The notes under the pieces: model-generated
Told to the model about the DNA's origin: nothing
What the model saw: the letters and a program-made list of their open reading frames with translations, nothing else
Databases searched by the model: none
Translations under genes and position numbers: made by a program
From: Bemisia tabaci
Taxonomy: Eukaryota > Arthropoda > Insecta > Hemiptera > Aleyrodidae
DNA: 64,000 bases
Assembly (NCBI RefSeq): GCF_918797505.1
Contig: NC_092799.1
Span: forward strand, 32,004,597-32,068,596
Direction: 5' to 3'
Part shown: in pieces, positions 1 to 12,388 of the stretch
Numbering within the stretch: position 1 is the first letter of the stretch
How the letters are laid out: each line of letters begins with the position of its first letter

Positions 1-82
1 TCCGGAGATCATCGCAATCACAAAATAATGACAGATGAGAATCGTGTCGAGTGAATTTCACCGCAATCAGGACCTGGACTCG

Positions 83-308
83 CACTGGAAAAAAACGCAT
101 TGGATCTAGAGTCCAGACTCTTAAAAACATCGACAAGAAAAAATACTCTTGATTCAATCAGAGTTAAGCTTAAATCAAGAACCAAGCCTCTTAATTTGAG
201 TGGATTTCCTTTTGATTTAAGGTTAAATCTGATTGAATCAAGAGTCCTTTTTCTTGTCAATGTTTTCAAGAGTCTGGACTCTAGATCTAATGTGTTTTTT
301 TTCCAGTG
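83..308. repeat. Palindromic MITE, family 1 (copy 1)
   Basis: Almost the whole element is one inverted repeat. It opens with CACTGGAAAAAAA, then CATTGGATCTAGAGTCCAGA, and closes with the complement ending in TTTCCAGTG. The same family recurs at 16955-17186, where it is flanked by TA. Here the flanking dinucleotide is CG on both sides. It has no coding capacity, so it is a non-autonomous DNA transposon. Confidence 0.85.
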
Positions 309-751
309 CGTGTATTTTTACGGTCTAATTGGATTGGCTTATCGCAATATTTATCAGCTGTCATCGGGCCAAGATAAACTCTGTTTCATAGGAAAAAGTG
401 CTTGTTCCCGCCAATAAAGGCATATCAGTTGGGACGGTCTGGGTCACGATTGTGGGGGTTGCCATGGTTTAGTTGTTTTGGGTGTGGAAGTTTTGTGTAT
501 AGAAAAAAAAGTCTTGTCCCGGAAAAAGTTTCTGAAAGTTGTCTATACTAAAAGTCTCTTGTTTTTTTTTTATTCTGAGTTTGTCCTTTTTGGTCTCAGT
601 GATTAAACCAATTACCCTTCATCCCAAAGTGAATTTCCAAAGTGAATCCCTTAGTGAAACTTTTAATTTATTTTATACTGTGGGAGATTCGGTGCAGGGA
701 AAAGCTGGATTCCCTGAGGGTTTTCGGAAAAAAAGAAGTAGAAGTTGCTGG

Positions 752-960
752 ATAAAACGGACATTTCCAATGAATTGCGGTAGTGCCCCAATTAATTGTG
801 GTACCACCCCGATACATTAAGTTACTAACCCAAATGATGCGGTACTACCTCAACTTTAGTTGCGGTACTGCCACAATTAACTGAAAATGCTCATATCATC
901 CAACAATTGGGGGTAGTTCCACAATTAAAGGGGATAAGTCCTAACACTGTTTTTCTGTGT
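752..960. repeat. MITE-like repeat, 'TACCACAATTAA' family (copy 1)
   Basis: The block has alternating phrases such as 'ttgcggtagt', 'ccacaattaa' and 'ggtactacc' in both orientations, including 'ggacatttccaatgaatt'. The best-preserved copy, at 31749-31986, carries a CACTGAAAAAAA end. This copy is degenerate and lacks clean ends. Confidence 0.55.
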
Positions 961-1689
961 GCGGTTCTATGGTGGACGATAGCAAATTTGTGTAGAAGAT
1001 CCAGGGTCTATAATCATAAAAGCCGATGGCCAAAATGGAAAACTGTGTACATGCATTCCCTACAACTTTTCAAAAAAATGTCCAATTAAGTTTTATACAT
1101 ATATTTAAAGAAAATCCTTCCTCAAAACTTTTTAAGAAAAAGTTAAAATGAGTGATGCAAATTCTCAAAACACTTAAAAATCACACTGGAGGTAAGTTTT
1201 CTTTGAGCAAGAAACAGAACATAAAAGGAATACTTGCAACGTCGTTATCGGAGATACGTATTTTGGTAAATATCCCTTGGTAAATATCATTAGTCTCATG
1301 AAACAATGATCTCCTTCTTTAATCAACACATATTCATTTACACTGTAAAATGCAGTACCGAGCGTTACTGTGTAAATTTCTAACATGCCACAATGGCAAT
1401 TAATTTTAGGCCGGCAAAATACTGCAATTGAACATTAAAACCTATACAAAATTTGAAATTGTTGCGGTTCGTATCTATACTTATGGCGCAAAATGTCAAA
1501 ATGTTATCGATTTATTTTTCCTCATTGTCTTGAAGATCAGCTCTAAGATGACACCGCGATCATAGAATCTCGGGTCTCTGTGAACTTCGAAGAGTTTTCT
1601 CGGAGACCATCTCTCGACTTTTTTCCGGGAGTGCACGGCATTATGCGAGACGTTTCCTGCATTAATATTGGATGAGCAATATAAATTGC

Positions 1690-1765
1690 GGACGTATTTA
1701 AGCTAAAAGGGACGATATGCATAGGGTTTGCATACAACATAGTTCCTTTCAGCATAAATCCGTCC
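1690..1765. repeat. Short hairpin MITE, 'GGACGTATTT' family
   Basis: This is a 76-base imperfect palindrome from GGACGTATTTAAGCT to AGCATAAATCCGTCC, with 'ggaactat'-type inner arms. Related ends occur at 36852, 37550, 43545, 44864 and 45424, so it is the shortest member of a family ranging from about 70 to 580 bases. Confidence 0.65.
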
Positions 1766-2071
1766 AATTGGATGAGCGATAGACGAAAATTTCACTAGCT
1801 ACCTCAAGTGGCAATCTAGGACACTGCAGCCCAGACGCATCTTAAAATCAATTTTCAGAAGGGTCGCGACGGAAGGGACTTGGATAACCCATTATTTGAA
1901 TTCTGGTCCACGATACGGAGGCGTCAGCTGCTGGCTGATGATTATTAATGATACCTGGACGGAAGGCGATGCACTCAGCCTCTATCTCGTTATCTTTTAA
2001 TGGATAAAAACCCAGGGCCGAGGAAAGTCCAGCTCATGGCCAGTGTCAAATCTACAGGCAAACCATCTTAA

Positions 2072-2514
2072 GGTGATTCAATGGACGCCATATTTTGTGT
2101 CAGAACAGCATGCGATGTATCGCATCAATTAGTTCCATTTTTTCAGCTACTCGTCATTTTTCTCCAATTTTGAGATAGCAATTCTGTTGCCAGGAGACTA
2201 AAGCACTCACTTACCAATTTTAACAAAGAAATTCAACGTACTAAAGGCGTAGTTTTTTTAGAGAGAAAACATTCAATTCGATACTGATATCGAAACTGCA
2301 CTCGAATCCGATATTTTCTCTCTAAAAAAACCACGCCTTTATTACGTTGAATTTCTTTGTTGAAATTGGCAAGTGAGTGCTTTAAGTCTCCTGACAACAA
2401 AATTGCGATCTCTAAATTGGAGAAAAATGCCGAGTAGCTGAAAAAATGGAACCAATTGATGCGATATATATCGCATGCCGTTCTGACACAAAATATGGCG
2501 TCCATCGAATCACC
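2072..2514. repeat. Fold-back element, 443 bp
   Basis: Two arms of roughly 215 bases are reverse complements with scattered mismatches. The ends are GGTGATTCAATGGACGCC and GGCGTCCATCGAATCACC, and there is almost no loop (centre near 2290). There is no credible coding sequence; open frames across it are shadows of the palindrome. It is a non-autonomous fold-back transposon, and a transcript would form a long double-stranded RNA hairpin. Confidence 0.8.
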
Positions 2515-2649
2515 AACTTTGTAGAATTTCATTCACGATGATTCTCCGCAGGTCAACGAAGACGATGGGTCATTACACACCAAAAAGCTATCATTTAAAT
2601 ACAATCCTGTAATGTCAACATTCCAGAAGTTTTGGCTCGAGAGCAAGGA

Positions 2650-2901
2650 TGCCGTGCTAAGGAAAAACGTCGTATGATCATCCGAGAATTGCCAAATTTC
2701 CTCCGATGAAATGGTCATTTTTTAGGAAAGTCATGAACATTTCCCCTTTAAATTTTTAAGATAATTTAGATATAATTACAAAGAAAATTCTCTGAAAAAT
2801 TGAACGGATGATATTCACGAGTTTTCCTGAAAATTCGAATTTAATCAAAGGAAATTGGGCAACCAGCGGAGGTTCATACGGAGTTTTTCCTTAGCATGGC
2901 A
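2650..2901. repeat. Palindromic MITE, 'GCTAAGGAAAAACG' family (copy 1)
   Basis: The ends are TGCCGTGCTAAGGAAAAACG and its complement ending TTTTTCCTTAGCATGGCA, with inner arms around 'gccaaatttcctccga' and 'aaaggaaattgggcaacc'. Two more copies lie at 30391-30668 and 30851-31103, inside the intron of secreted gene B. Confidence 0.75.
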
Positions 2902-2902
2902 G

Positions 2903-5900
2903 GAGGGGACATTATAGGTTACGGTGCAAATAATATAAGGCTCGAAGTTATTGCTGTTGCGAAATCTACTTGGAGCAGCTCCAAGATTCTAAAATGTTAG
3001 CATTCAGATTCAGATCCACATACGGAAGGATGAATGATAGGAATGAATTCAGGAGAAAATCTTTTGATTTTGGTCATTTATCGTGAGATCACGGAGTTCT
3101 GAAGTTGTGAAGTGGTATAATGAAAACCAATTTTGCATTGCAATTTGGCGTCTTGCTTTTCAATGAGAATAATATTAACTTCGGCAATATACAGTTTTCA
3201 GATCAATGCTCAACCCTGAAAAGGCACCTTAGTAATTGTATCTCCATGTAGCATTGGAGATTCATTGAATTTCTTCCAAAAAGTAATAAAATGCGAATGA
3301 CTGAAATTTTCCGATTAAAAAGTGACAAAAGCTGCATTTCATTACATGTTTGCACAAAATAATTAATACATCTCCAGACCGTTCTAAAACATTGATATAC
3401 ACTGTAAGAATTAAAGCGAGGCTAAAGTTTTAAATTCCATATACTTCAGATTTTTATTTATCCCTCCGTAAAATAAATGTTGGCTAATGTTTAGCGAGAG
3501 AGCCTTTAATGCCCTTTCCACCTAAATGTCGATGTACGCCGTGTAATATTGGCTGTAATAGTATGTAATAACTCTTTCAGCGTAGGGCATAATGCAATAA
3601 TTGGAAGCATTTGAACAGAAAAAGCTATCTTCATTGAGACTTTGAAGAAAGGCTCTAATACAATTCCTCGCGTTTTGTCAAGAATATAACATGTGCACGC
3701 ACATAAGATCCAAGGAAGATTTTGGTAGGTACATTTTGAAACGAGGGGAAAGAAACGAGAAGAATTTCAGAAACGATTCAAGATCCGATTGAAAAAATTA
3801 CAGGCAGGTGGAGACTCTGTATAACCTTCTACGTATGGAAATCTTCCACGATTTATAGTTTTCAAGATGAGTACAGGACCATGTAAACAATACTTCCTTT
3901 ACCCGTAAGGGGAGCGAGAAAGTAAAAAGTTTATTGATTTGGAAACTTTATAAGAAAACGCCTCTAGTCTGGTTGACTTTTCATGGTTTTGCCGCTTAGT
4001 ATTTCATTTGCGGCAGGTTCTGAGCATTAAAGCTCAAACTCCTCATTATAATATGATCGTAAAATACGAATTCACTTAAACAAATAGGTTCTTTCATAAA
4101 TCTCCCCATGCAACAGACCCCGTTCAAGTAAATGCGTCTGATTGTGGAATCTTGAAAATCACATCGAGAGTAATAATAAAGGAGCCAGCCCCCGATCATT
4201 GATGTCAGTTTATTTTATTGGCATTTATCAGACTTTGATTTTGCGTCAAAAAAGCACAGACACTTGTGTTGAATCTGGCAACACAGTGATCATCGCTAAT
4301 TTTCAGCACACGTTGCACTTTCAAGGATGCAGTTTGGGCTTGCCAGTTGCATCTGCCGTGAAGCGGAGTTGTCAATTCATTACACAATTCAATCATTTTC
4401 CATTGACTCGAGGCCTTGAAAGGAATTCTCAAGTTTTCCCCAAAAGAACTCCAAACTTCACCTCGGTATGTTCCTGATATCCCGGCATTTATATTTCCAT
4501 GAAAAATGAATCTTGTAGGTGAAGCGTAAAGGTGGCTTTGATCTCGCAATAGAAGATATGCTACGCATTTCATACGGCCGGTTTTTCAAATTTTTTTGTT
4601 ATTCTTTCTGCTTTTTGAGCTTACATTTCGTCAGGAACCTACAGCTAACCTATACAACTGGATGCTACATTTTGTGTTCGAAGAAAATAGAAGTCGAATT
4701 GATCCGTTCTCTATGAGCTTTCAATTCATCAGATGATCAAAGGCGAGTTGGAGTCGATTTCAGCCAACTCGTCAGTCTCAAGGAAATGTTTCGCTCCTAC
4801 CGGAATCCGAACTCGTGTCCATCTGGATTTTAACATGAGGCCAGTCCTACTATATAGCCGAAATAAGCTTGAGAATCCAACCATTCCACTCTAATAACAT
4901 TGAATGTGCGACCAAAAGAACACCGGGACACAGAAAATAAACGATTGATTGGAGTTTTTTGGTTAGTCACATAGGCTTAAACTAGATTTTCATGACCATT
5001 ACCATTATAGTATATTGTAGCTTTTTGACTGTATTACTACCGAAATTCTGAAAATCTTCACCTCTCTTAATTTAAAAATCTAAATTTTCGTATATACTCC
5101 CATTTTCAAAATTATCTGTAAAGACGTTAATAGCCTTTGACGCTGAATGTCTTAAAATATAACTAACTAAATCGGTCACTATACTTATTTAACCTAACCT
5201 ACCTTACCTACAGTATATACTTCAACTTCGTGTACAGTTTCGTAACCACAAATATTAAATACAGTTCACAAACGGGGAATTTGTATAAAGATCTCTCTCA
5301 GTTTCCATTCTTTTCCTCATTGTTTGTGTAATTAATCCATAAATCTAAAGTAAAAAAGCAAATGAAAAGAATATTTGTGGCTCCGTAGTTTATTTTACGG
5401 CTGAAAGATCATTGCTGGTCGGTGGCTTATCCTATAAGTTTGATGTGAGGTTTTATTCATTTTTTTTTTTTCTCAACTGTTTTTGATATATTTCCAACAC
5501 AAACCAACAGATTGTTTTTCAGGTTTGATTCTCGATTCTAAATTTCCAATTTTTTTAGAAATTGTGTTACCCACGAGCATTCTGTCAGTGGTTTTGCACT
5601 GCCTTTCATATTCTACTGGCGGCTTCAACTTTAATTTCCAATTTTTGATTGAAATCCTGCCTTTTTATACCTTGTGGCACTTCAATCGACAGAGAATCGT
5701 GATGAACCGACGTGCTTCAGGAGGGAGGAAATATTTTTCAATCCCATCCCCACACGTTCCCCTTAATGACGCGTTATCCGTCGATGCAATCAATTGGATG
5801 CGAACTGTGTACCATTTTTCATCTGAAGGGCTGTGTTGCCACCTGCCAATCGGACGATTTGACCCCCGTCTTGCCTAATGAGTTATTTCACGAATACTAT

Positions 5901-7019
5901 AAATTTATAGGGGGCTATCCCCCCTCCTCCCCGACTGTTTCTCGGTCCAACTCACCGAAGCTTTCCACGCCTCAGGCGTTATGCATTATTCTGATGATTT
6001 TATACCACAGATTAAGATTTGAGTGGTGAAAGTTTAAGGAAGTAACTTCAAGTGGCTTTCATGCGATTTTGTATAAACTCTAAATGTAAAGTAACCCAAA
6101 GAATTTGAAGCCTGAATATTTTTGAATATTAAGTCTATTGCGTGCGAGATTACTTTGTAGAACTTTTTTTTTTTTTGTTTGTTTGTTTTTTGAATCGCCA
6201 TGGTTATATGTCCTCTTGACTTATATCACCAAGGTTTAGACACCTTTGTATGGTTCAAAGATCAAAAGTCACTGGCTCATTTACCACTTTGAATGTTTTT
6301 CTGTATGAATGACACACCAAAAAATGGTAAGCATCACACATAAAATGCTTAACCATGGCACAAAAAGCCTAAAAAATCCAAAAATTTACCAATTTTTATG
6401 CGGTTTTTTACCATTGTCATACTTCGAGCTATTTTGTCGTTGTCATTAACACAAAATGATATTCGTAGTTACTCACTTATTCCTCATCTCATATGATCCC
6501 CAGTCAAGCTGACAACCGGTACCTACTACTTTTATGACAGAGTCCAAAATGTGTCTGATTACGCCAGCAAGCCGTGTTTTACATTCACTGTCAGCAGAAA
6601 TCTACTGCTGGCTACCATAGTTCCTGGGAAATCATGCTTGAAAAGGAAAAAAATATCCAAAAAATTACTGAGTTGTGATTGTGTTTTTCTTTTCTATCAA
6701 TTTTTTCCGGGGAAACAGTCTTTAGCCCAGAATTCCCGAGCACGTACTCGGGGAAGCCCCCATTCCAAAGAACGGGAACATTCCTACGTGATATCCTGGA
6801 TATCTGCTGTAACTTTCCACTGTAAAATTGCGTCATAAAGACTGCAAATTGGCCCATTGTCAGTCACGATACAAACGGAATTTTCCCCGATTTTTCTCAT
6901 TATAAAATGGGAAAAAAGGGAACATAGAAAAGATGCATGAGGCCCTTGAAAGCTTTTTTTTACACAGAAAACATTTTTTTTCCGCGATGGAATGTTAGCT
7001 CCTTTTTTTATACAAAGAA
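2903..7019. other. Gene-free stretch
   Basis: I find no supportable gene. About 5030-5172 repeats at 9705-9846 and is listed separately. A minus-strand open frame ends at 4205 with AATAAA overlapping its stop and looks mildly protein-like, but has no paralogue or neighbouring exon to support it (see rejected items). The rest is AT-rich with short homopolymer runs. Confidence 0.45.
5030..5172 (+). repeat. Dispersed repeat, pair member 1
   Basis: A stretch containing 'cttcacctctcttaattt' and 'taaagacgttaatagcc' and ending 'aactaactaa' is closely repeated in the same orientation at 9705-9846. No inverted ends or target duplication are visible. It may be the tail of a longer element. Confidence 0.65.
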
Positions 7020-7790
7020 TCAGTTGCGCTGGTCACGGAATCGAGTTTTGATGCTCGAGTCTTGTAGATAAACTCTTAATAATAAGCTCTGTTCAAATAG
7101 CAACTTTCTACATTGAATATTAACCGAGATATCGCGCTTTGAAAAAATCGGTTCATGACGTCATCCACCGCGGTAGTGACATTCTTGGTTCCCTCCACTT
7201 TGCTTTCATCAGTCAGGGCTACGCTTATTTACTCTGGTTACTCAACATGTTACTCGGATGAAAACAAAGGTGGAATAAACGGAACGTGTCATTACTGTGG
7301 TGCGGATGACGTCATAAACCGAATTTTTCAAAGCTCGATATCTTGGTTTATATTAATTGAATGTAGAAAGTTGCTGTTTGAACAGATCTTAATATTTTTA
7401 GCCAATTGACGAGAATGGACCAGTTTCGCTGGTAACAGAATTGTGTTTTGATGCTTATTCCTTACAGACTAGCTGAAAATAATAAGATCTGTCCAAACAG
7501 CAACTTTCTACTTTGAATATTAACCAAGATATTCGTCCTTTGAAAAGTCGGGTTTTTGACGTCATACACCGCGGTAGTGTACCACCGCAGTGGATGACAT
7601 CTTAAATCTAGTTTTTTCAAGGCGCGATATCTCGGTTAATATTCAACGTGGGAAGTTGCTGTTTGGACAGATCTTATTATTTTCAGTTGATCTGCAAGAG
7701 TAAAACAGCAAAACACGATTCTGTGACCAGCGCAACTGACCCATTGAGCATCAAAACACGATTCTGAGACCAGCGCGCAAGTGACTCATT
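7020..7790. repeat. Compound inverted-repeat element with three related hairpin units
   Basis: The region alternates two motifs on opposite strands: 'ctggtcacggaatcg', and 'gcaactttctac' with 'gaatattaaccgagatat' and 'gacgtcatccaccgcgg'. At least two hairpin units abut. Partial relatives occur near 17640-17830, 20650-20800 and 27540-27680. It carries no coding exon. The repeated 'tgacgtca' core at the hairpin tips is notable. Confidence 0.6.
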
Positions 7791-8995
7791 ATCAAATCAT
7801 AGATTCCACCCTTGTGGGAGTGAAAAATCTCTCCGGATATTTTGGGACCCACCTGGCAAGCCGTATCGATGTTGAGTGTGGTTGAGAGTCGGTTTCCACG
7901 GATTGATGCACACCGAGTGAGCGCGGGCTGTGGATGAGTCGTAAGTCGAGCATTGATGAAAAACGGAGTGCCTCCCCCCTTCCCCTCCCCCTCTCCTCCC
8001 CCACCATCGGTTAATGGAAAATAGGTCATTCATAACGCTGCCGGCAAACAAATAAAATCAGGGGTGGAAATGGCGGTGTTAACGACATCGATTAACGGCT
8101 CAAACCGTTCAGGTTTCAATCAAGCGAGTTTCTTTTCAACGACTTCCGCGACTCCAAACTGGGAAGTACCCTAACTTTTATGTCTCTCAGAAACTAAAGA
8201 GAGTCTTGCATAAGCCGTTCGCAGTCGGGTTCACAGGGATCCTGTCTTGAAGCTACATTTCGAAAATTCTGAGAGGCGATTTAAAAAATCAACCTATTTT
8301 TTTTTTAAACATGTTTTATACCTACGATGGGCAGTGACCTAAATAAAGCCGATTGTATATGTGAATAGCTAGATAACTTTCTAAGTAAATAGAACATTCA
8401 TGTCATCTGGTGTGCTATGATTTCTATCGATGGTATACATTCATGGTACACTTTTTTCAATTTCGTCCATTTTCATTCTATCCTTCCTCTGTGCAGTAAG
8501 TTAACCCTTTGTTTCTCAGCCCATTTTTCTCATGAATGACATCATCGCACACTGACCACTTAGCTGTGTACTCCAAATCGCAAAAAAGAACTCTCCGTGA
8601 ACAGGTCCTCAAAAGGAATTTTTTGCATACTTTAGATTCTTGCCAGTGATTTTCGTGGGGATGTAACAAGCAGCTGCGGGATTAGGACAAACGCCGCACA
8701 GTTGATCAAGCCAATGGGGGAGGTCGGAAAAAATTTGGAAACTGTAAAAACTTTTAACTCCATTTCTACACAATTGTTTGGTTTTAAAAGTGGTTCCATT
8801 GTGTTCCTTGTAAAATTTGCTTCCAAAAGCACCCCTTAAAATTTGAAATGTGACGAAACAAACATCGAAAATTTCAGTATTAGTCAAGAATTTCATCTCC
8901 GACCTCTCTAAATTGACTCGATTCACTGCGCGCCGTGGCTTTATTGCAAAGTCGTATAATTTAGGGGCAATCCGTCGGGGCAGTTAGGATTCTTC

Positions 8996-9160
8996 CAGTG
9001 GCGTGGCGTGAATGGCGATATATCGATTGTTATGCCATTTAAACCTATGGAAACGGATCGATAAACAGGGCGTTCGCAGCGAACACCTTAATAATCGATT
9101 CTTTACCATAGGTTTAAATGGCATAACAATCGATACATTGCCATTCTCGCCACGCCACTG
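8996..9160. mobile_element. hAT-type MITE, CAGTGGCG family (copy 1)
   Basis: A 165-base near-palindrome with ends CAGTGGCGTGGCG and CGCCACGCCACTG, holding 'atatatcgattg' arms. It is bracketed by an exact 8-base target duplication GATTCTTC (8988-8995 and 9161-9168). An 8-base duplication with CAGTG-type ends is the signature of the hAT superfamily. It is non-autonomous. Confidence 0.9.
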
Positions 9161-9704
9161 GATTCTTCCGCTCTTGTCGGTATCACTGCTCAAACCCAAA
9201 ACATGTTGTGCAAGATCGCGTTTCGACCGTGTTTACCCGATAAAAAAGAGTGTTTGCAGGCACTGGAAATTCGCGCTGAAAATAGAATATCGGGATATCC
9301 GGTCCCGTGGACGCACGTAATACATTCCGGAATTTTCAAATTACAACCACTTCGGCCTCTGATCGCTCACCTCATTGAATTCTTCGCATTGCATACACAC
9401 AGATTTATCTCCTGGTTCAGTGGTTCTCCTTAACAAGAAAAGTTTCCCTACATGCTCTTTTTAATTAGCAGGCAGAGGCAGACGATCTGATGAATGAGCG
9501 GAAAATTAAAGTCCCACATTTTGTTGGCCAAGGAACAATATCGCCTTATCTAACTATTTTGCAGGACAGAGGAAAAAATTGAGAGAGAAGGTGTTGTTAT
9601 GGTAACTCATTTTTTAAATGAGATGTTACCTTCTTCTTTTGATTCATCTTTCAAATTTTGATTGGTGAATATTTACAAACCCACTTACATGCGATGAACC
9701 CAAT

Positions 9705-9846
9705 ATTACTACCAACATTCTGAAACTCTTCACCTCTCTTAATTTAAAAATCTAAATTTTCGTATACACTCCACTTTCAAATTCTCTGTAAAGACGTTCA
9801 TACCCTGTGACGCCGAATGTCTCAAAATATACTAACTAACTAACTA
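9705..9846 (+). repeat. Dispersed repeat, pair member 2
   Basis: Same-orientation copy of 5030-5172, sharing 'cttcacctctcttaattt' and 'taaagacgtt' and ending in the 'actaactaac' tail. Confidence 0.65.
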
Positions 9847-10099
9847 TTTGGTTTTATTTCTATCAATAAAATTGCCGATTTGAAATATACCGTAAATATA
9901 TACTTTTTTTTAAATGATGATATTACTTCATTTTAAAAAGATTTTATTTGTTAAACGTGACAAATATTTGTAAAACCTTTTCCAAGCGATGGCATCGATA
10001 TTAATCTCAATGAGCCATACTTGTGTTGAGGAGCTACACAAAAATGAAAAAGAGAGAAAAAAAACCAAGGAGGACACAATTTTTGGTTTTAACCCACTG

Positions 10100-10980
10100 C
10101 TTTTACATCGATCTTTTACAATAAAACACGTCCAATTTCGAGCGTTTGGTTGCGAATACACCATGCTGCAGTACAGTAAAAGCACAAAATATAAAAGAAA
10201 AATTTAAAAGCTTTGGAAATCGTAAAATTAGACACGGACACACCTTAATATTTTCAAAGCTTACGTTATATTTTCCTTTCATACAATTTTTTTTTCATCA
10301 ATTTAGATGAGAATAATCCGTGCAGAGCGTGCAGACATTTCAAAATCATGAGTTGAAAAACGCTGACTCCGCGAGTTTAGGTAAATATTAGAACCTAACA
10401 CAGAGCAAAATGCGCACTGGCGCCTACAAACCTAACGGGATACTTCACGCGTTGCGCAATGCGAGAAGTTGTTAGGTTTGTAGGCGCCTATACGCATGTC
10501 ACGCTGGTCGCCCGCCGCGCCGCGGAGTGCTACGGCGTTTCAAGCAACTATTTCGCGACATAGGTGTTGCACAGTACATACGAGACTGAAGGAAGGCGCT
10601 CCAACTTATCAAGAATGACAAACTTCCTTTAAGGTTACAGAGCTTCCTTTGCAAATAATAAATCAAGATACTACGTTACAAAGAGCGGTAATCTAAAAAA
10701 CTTACTTAGTCCTAGCATCCGTATTTAATAAAGTTTAGCAATATTTTTTAATTTCGTTAGAGAAAAATGTGACTCGATTTAGGCAGAAACATTCTTGAGT
10801 ATGCCGTCAAGAGAATTTTATTTTGAATCAAGAATAAAATAGCTGAATGAAAGCGGGTTTCTGCTTGATCTAAGTGACTTTTCTTTCTACTTAAGCATCC
10901 CTTTTCTCTCGAAATAGGCATTATTTTCTTTATTAATTTATAAGGAAATCTTCTCGACGGTAAATTTGAGCAATATGTAA
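10100..10980 (+). repeat. Long dispersed repeat with central palindrome (copy 1)
   Basis: About 870 bases are shared with 48740-49590, and a shorter form with 61263-61815. Landmarks in order are 'agcgtttggttgcgaata', 'aataatccgtgcagagcg', a GC-rich palindrome (10419-10488), 'gcaactatttcgcgacat' and 'aacattcttgagtatgcc'. No long open frame is conserved among copies, so this is probably a non-autonomous element. Partial pieces occur near 13395-13565 and 47230-47350. Confidence 0.75.
10419..10488. repeat. Near-perfect 70-bp palindrome inside long repeat, copy 1
   Basis: GGCGCCTACAAACCTAAC pairs with GTTAGGTTTGTAGGCGCC, and the centre is 'gttgcgcaa'. The equivalent palindromes at 49033-49100 and 61471-61546 keep the pairing while the inner stem sequence differs. 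Confidence 0.8.
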
Positions 10981-11239
10981 AGAAAAATCGATAAGTCCAT
11001 CAACATCCGATGTAAAGAGGAGCGTGTATCATCATAATCATAATATAACACCAATTCACTCAGAATGTTGGAAAATGTTTGCTTCAATTTAGGATTGCGG
11101 TAAATTTGAAAAAGCGCGTTACAAACTACGCAGATTGCAAGCTATGAGAAATAGATTTCAGACTATTTTAATGTGCTCAAAATGATTTAACTCGTTAAGA
11201 GTACATTTATTTGGCTTCATCCTTGCGCGCAACAAACCC

Positions 11240-11365
11240 CACTGCGGATTGATAATTGCGGTTAGTAACCTAATTTATTGGGGTACTATACCACAATAGA
11301 TTGGGGTGTACCACAATTAATTGGAAATTTCCACATCGTCCAACAACTTCGTGCTCATTTTTATT
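11240..11365. repeat. 'TACCACAATTAA' family repeat (copy 2, partial)
   Basis: Contains 'gataattgcggttagta', 'ggggtactata', 'gtaccacaattaattgg' and 'catcgtccaacaacttcgtg', matching 31749-31986. The left end is missing. Confidence 0.55.
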
Positions 11366-11824
11366 CCGTGTATAATCACAAAATTTCCCGTAAGTCTCTT
11401 CTCTAAACCAGATCTACACGAAGCCGATCAGAATTATTTATACTCGTCCGTGCGGGAGGAGGGGCGGCCGTGAGGGTAAATTAGATGAGAATGGAAGGGC
11501 GAAGAATTTCAGTTTGTCCGGAACGGGTGCCAAGTTTGCAAAGCAACGGACGAGAATTCTAAGACTTTGGGAACTTAGGAGCCGCTTTTGCTTGGCGCCT
11601 GGAGCCTCCCGCCCCGGAGTAATTAACGACTCCATTCACAAGTCAAACGGGGACTTGTCGATACTCGCCAAGTTCGGGCAGCCTGGAGCCCGGCTTAATT
11701 GAAACTAAACCACCCCTTATGACAGACTAGAGAATGGGGAAGAGGGGGAGAGAGAGAGAGATGGGGGAGAGAGAGAGAGCAAATTTTCCGATAAAAAATG
11801 GATCTGTTGCACGCAAGAGATACT

Positions 11825-12092
11825 GCGGGCCGAATATTGAAACTGATAGACAAAGCTATAGACAAAGAAGACATGGGGAGTTTGGAGCGATTCTTTTGGT
11901 TGACATGGTGGCTCCTATAGACTAAGGAAGAAAATGATGGACTAACTGTCGGGTCCTGGTGGGTTGCCGTTCCTCAGTCCATTACCTACCTCTATGTCCA
12001 TGCACCACTCGCTTCCACCAATAGGATCCCTCAAATCCCTTTTGTCATATTTGTCTATAGCTTTGTCTATCAGTTTCAATAATCGGTCCGCT
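11825..12092. repeat. Inverted-repeat element
   Basis: 'gggccgaatattgaaactga' followed by 'tagacaaagctatagaca' on the left is mirrored by 'tgtctatagctttgtcta' and 'tcagtttcaataatcggtcc' on the right, about 270 bases overall. The centre is unrelated sequence. This is a single copy with no visible target duplication. A GA-repeat tract (11745-11780) lies just upstream. Confidence 0.65.
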
Positions 12093-12164
12093 GCCAAATA
12101 TATCATGTCACCTTTACAGGTAAAATAGTACGAAAATCACGTTGGGGACGTCAAAAAAGTCGGG

Positions 12165-12388
12165 AAAAGAAGATTGGTAGAATTTACCATTCCCTCACGC
12201 TGTAGTTCACACAGCGTTGACTCAGAGTCAATTCTGCTAGAAGAAAGGTAAACGTTACTATATACTGGTAAAGGTAACCATTCCGCTGGCAGAATTAACT
12301 TGAAGATTGGTAGAATTTATTATTTCTTCACGCTGTGTGAAATATAGCGTGAAGGAATGGTAAATTCTACCAATCTTTTTTTTCAGTG
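12165..12388. repeat. MITE with 'GATTGGTAGAATTTACCATT' arms
   Basis: The right end reads 'ggtaaattctaccaatctt' followed by TTTTTTTCAGTG. The left arm is its complement beginning near 12171. A second internal copy of the arm starts near 12304, so the element carries a nested or duplicated half. The left terminus is not clean. Confidence 0.55.

Larger units (their letters stand above)
309..2071. other. Gene-free stretch with diverged repeats
   Basis: I see no exon here with both splice signals and protein-like content. About 752-960 is a copy of a repeat rich in the phrases 'gtaccac' and 'caattaa', also found near 11240-11365 and 31749-31986. Positions 1690-1765 form a short hairpin element listed separately. 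The rest is AT-rich sequence without a recognisable feature. Confidence 0.5.

Noticed and set aside
4205..4519. Minus-strand frame ending at 4205 with AATAAA overlapping the stop
   Set aside because: It looks somewhat protein-like and has a possible AG acceptor near 4519, but no partner exon, motif or paralogue supports it.
7751..8051. Overlapping minus-strand frames of 71-92 codons
   Set aside because: Three overlapping frames across a G-rich tract without splice context; composition artefact.
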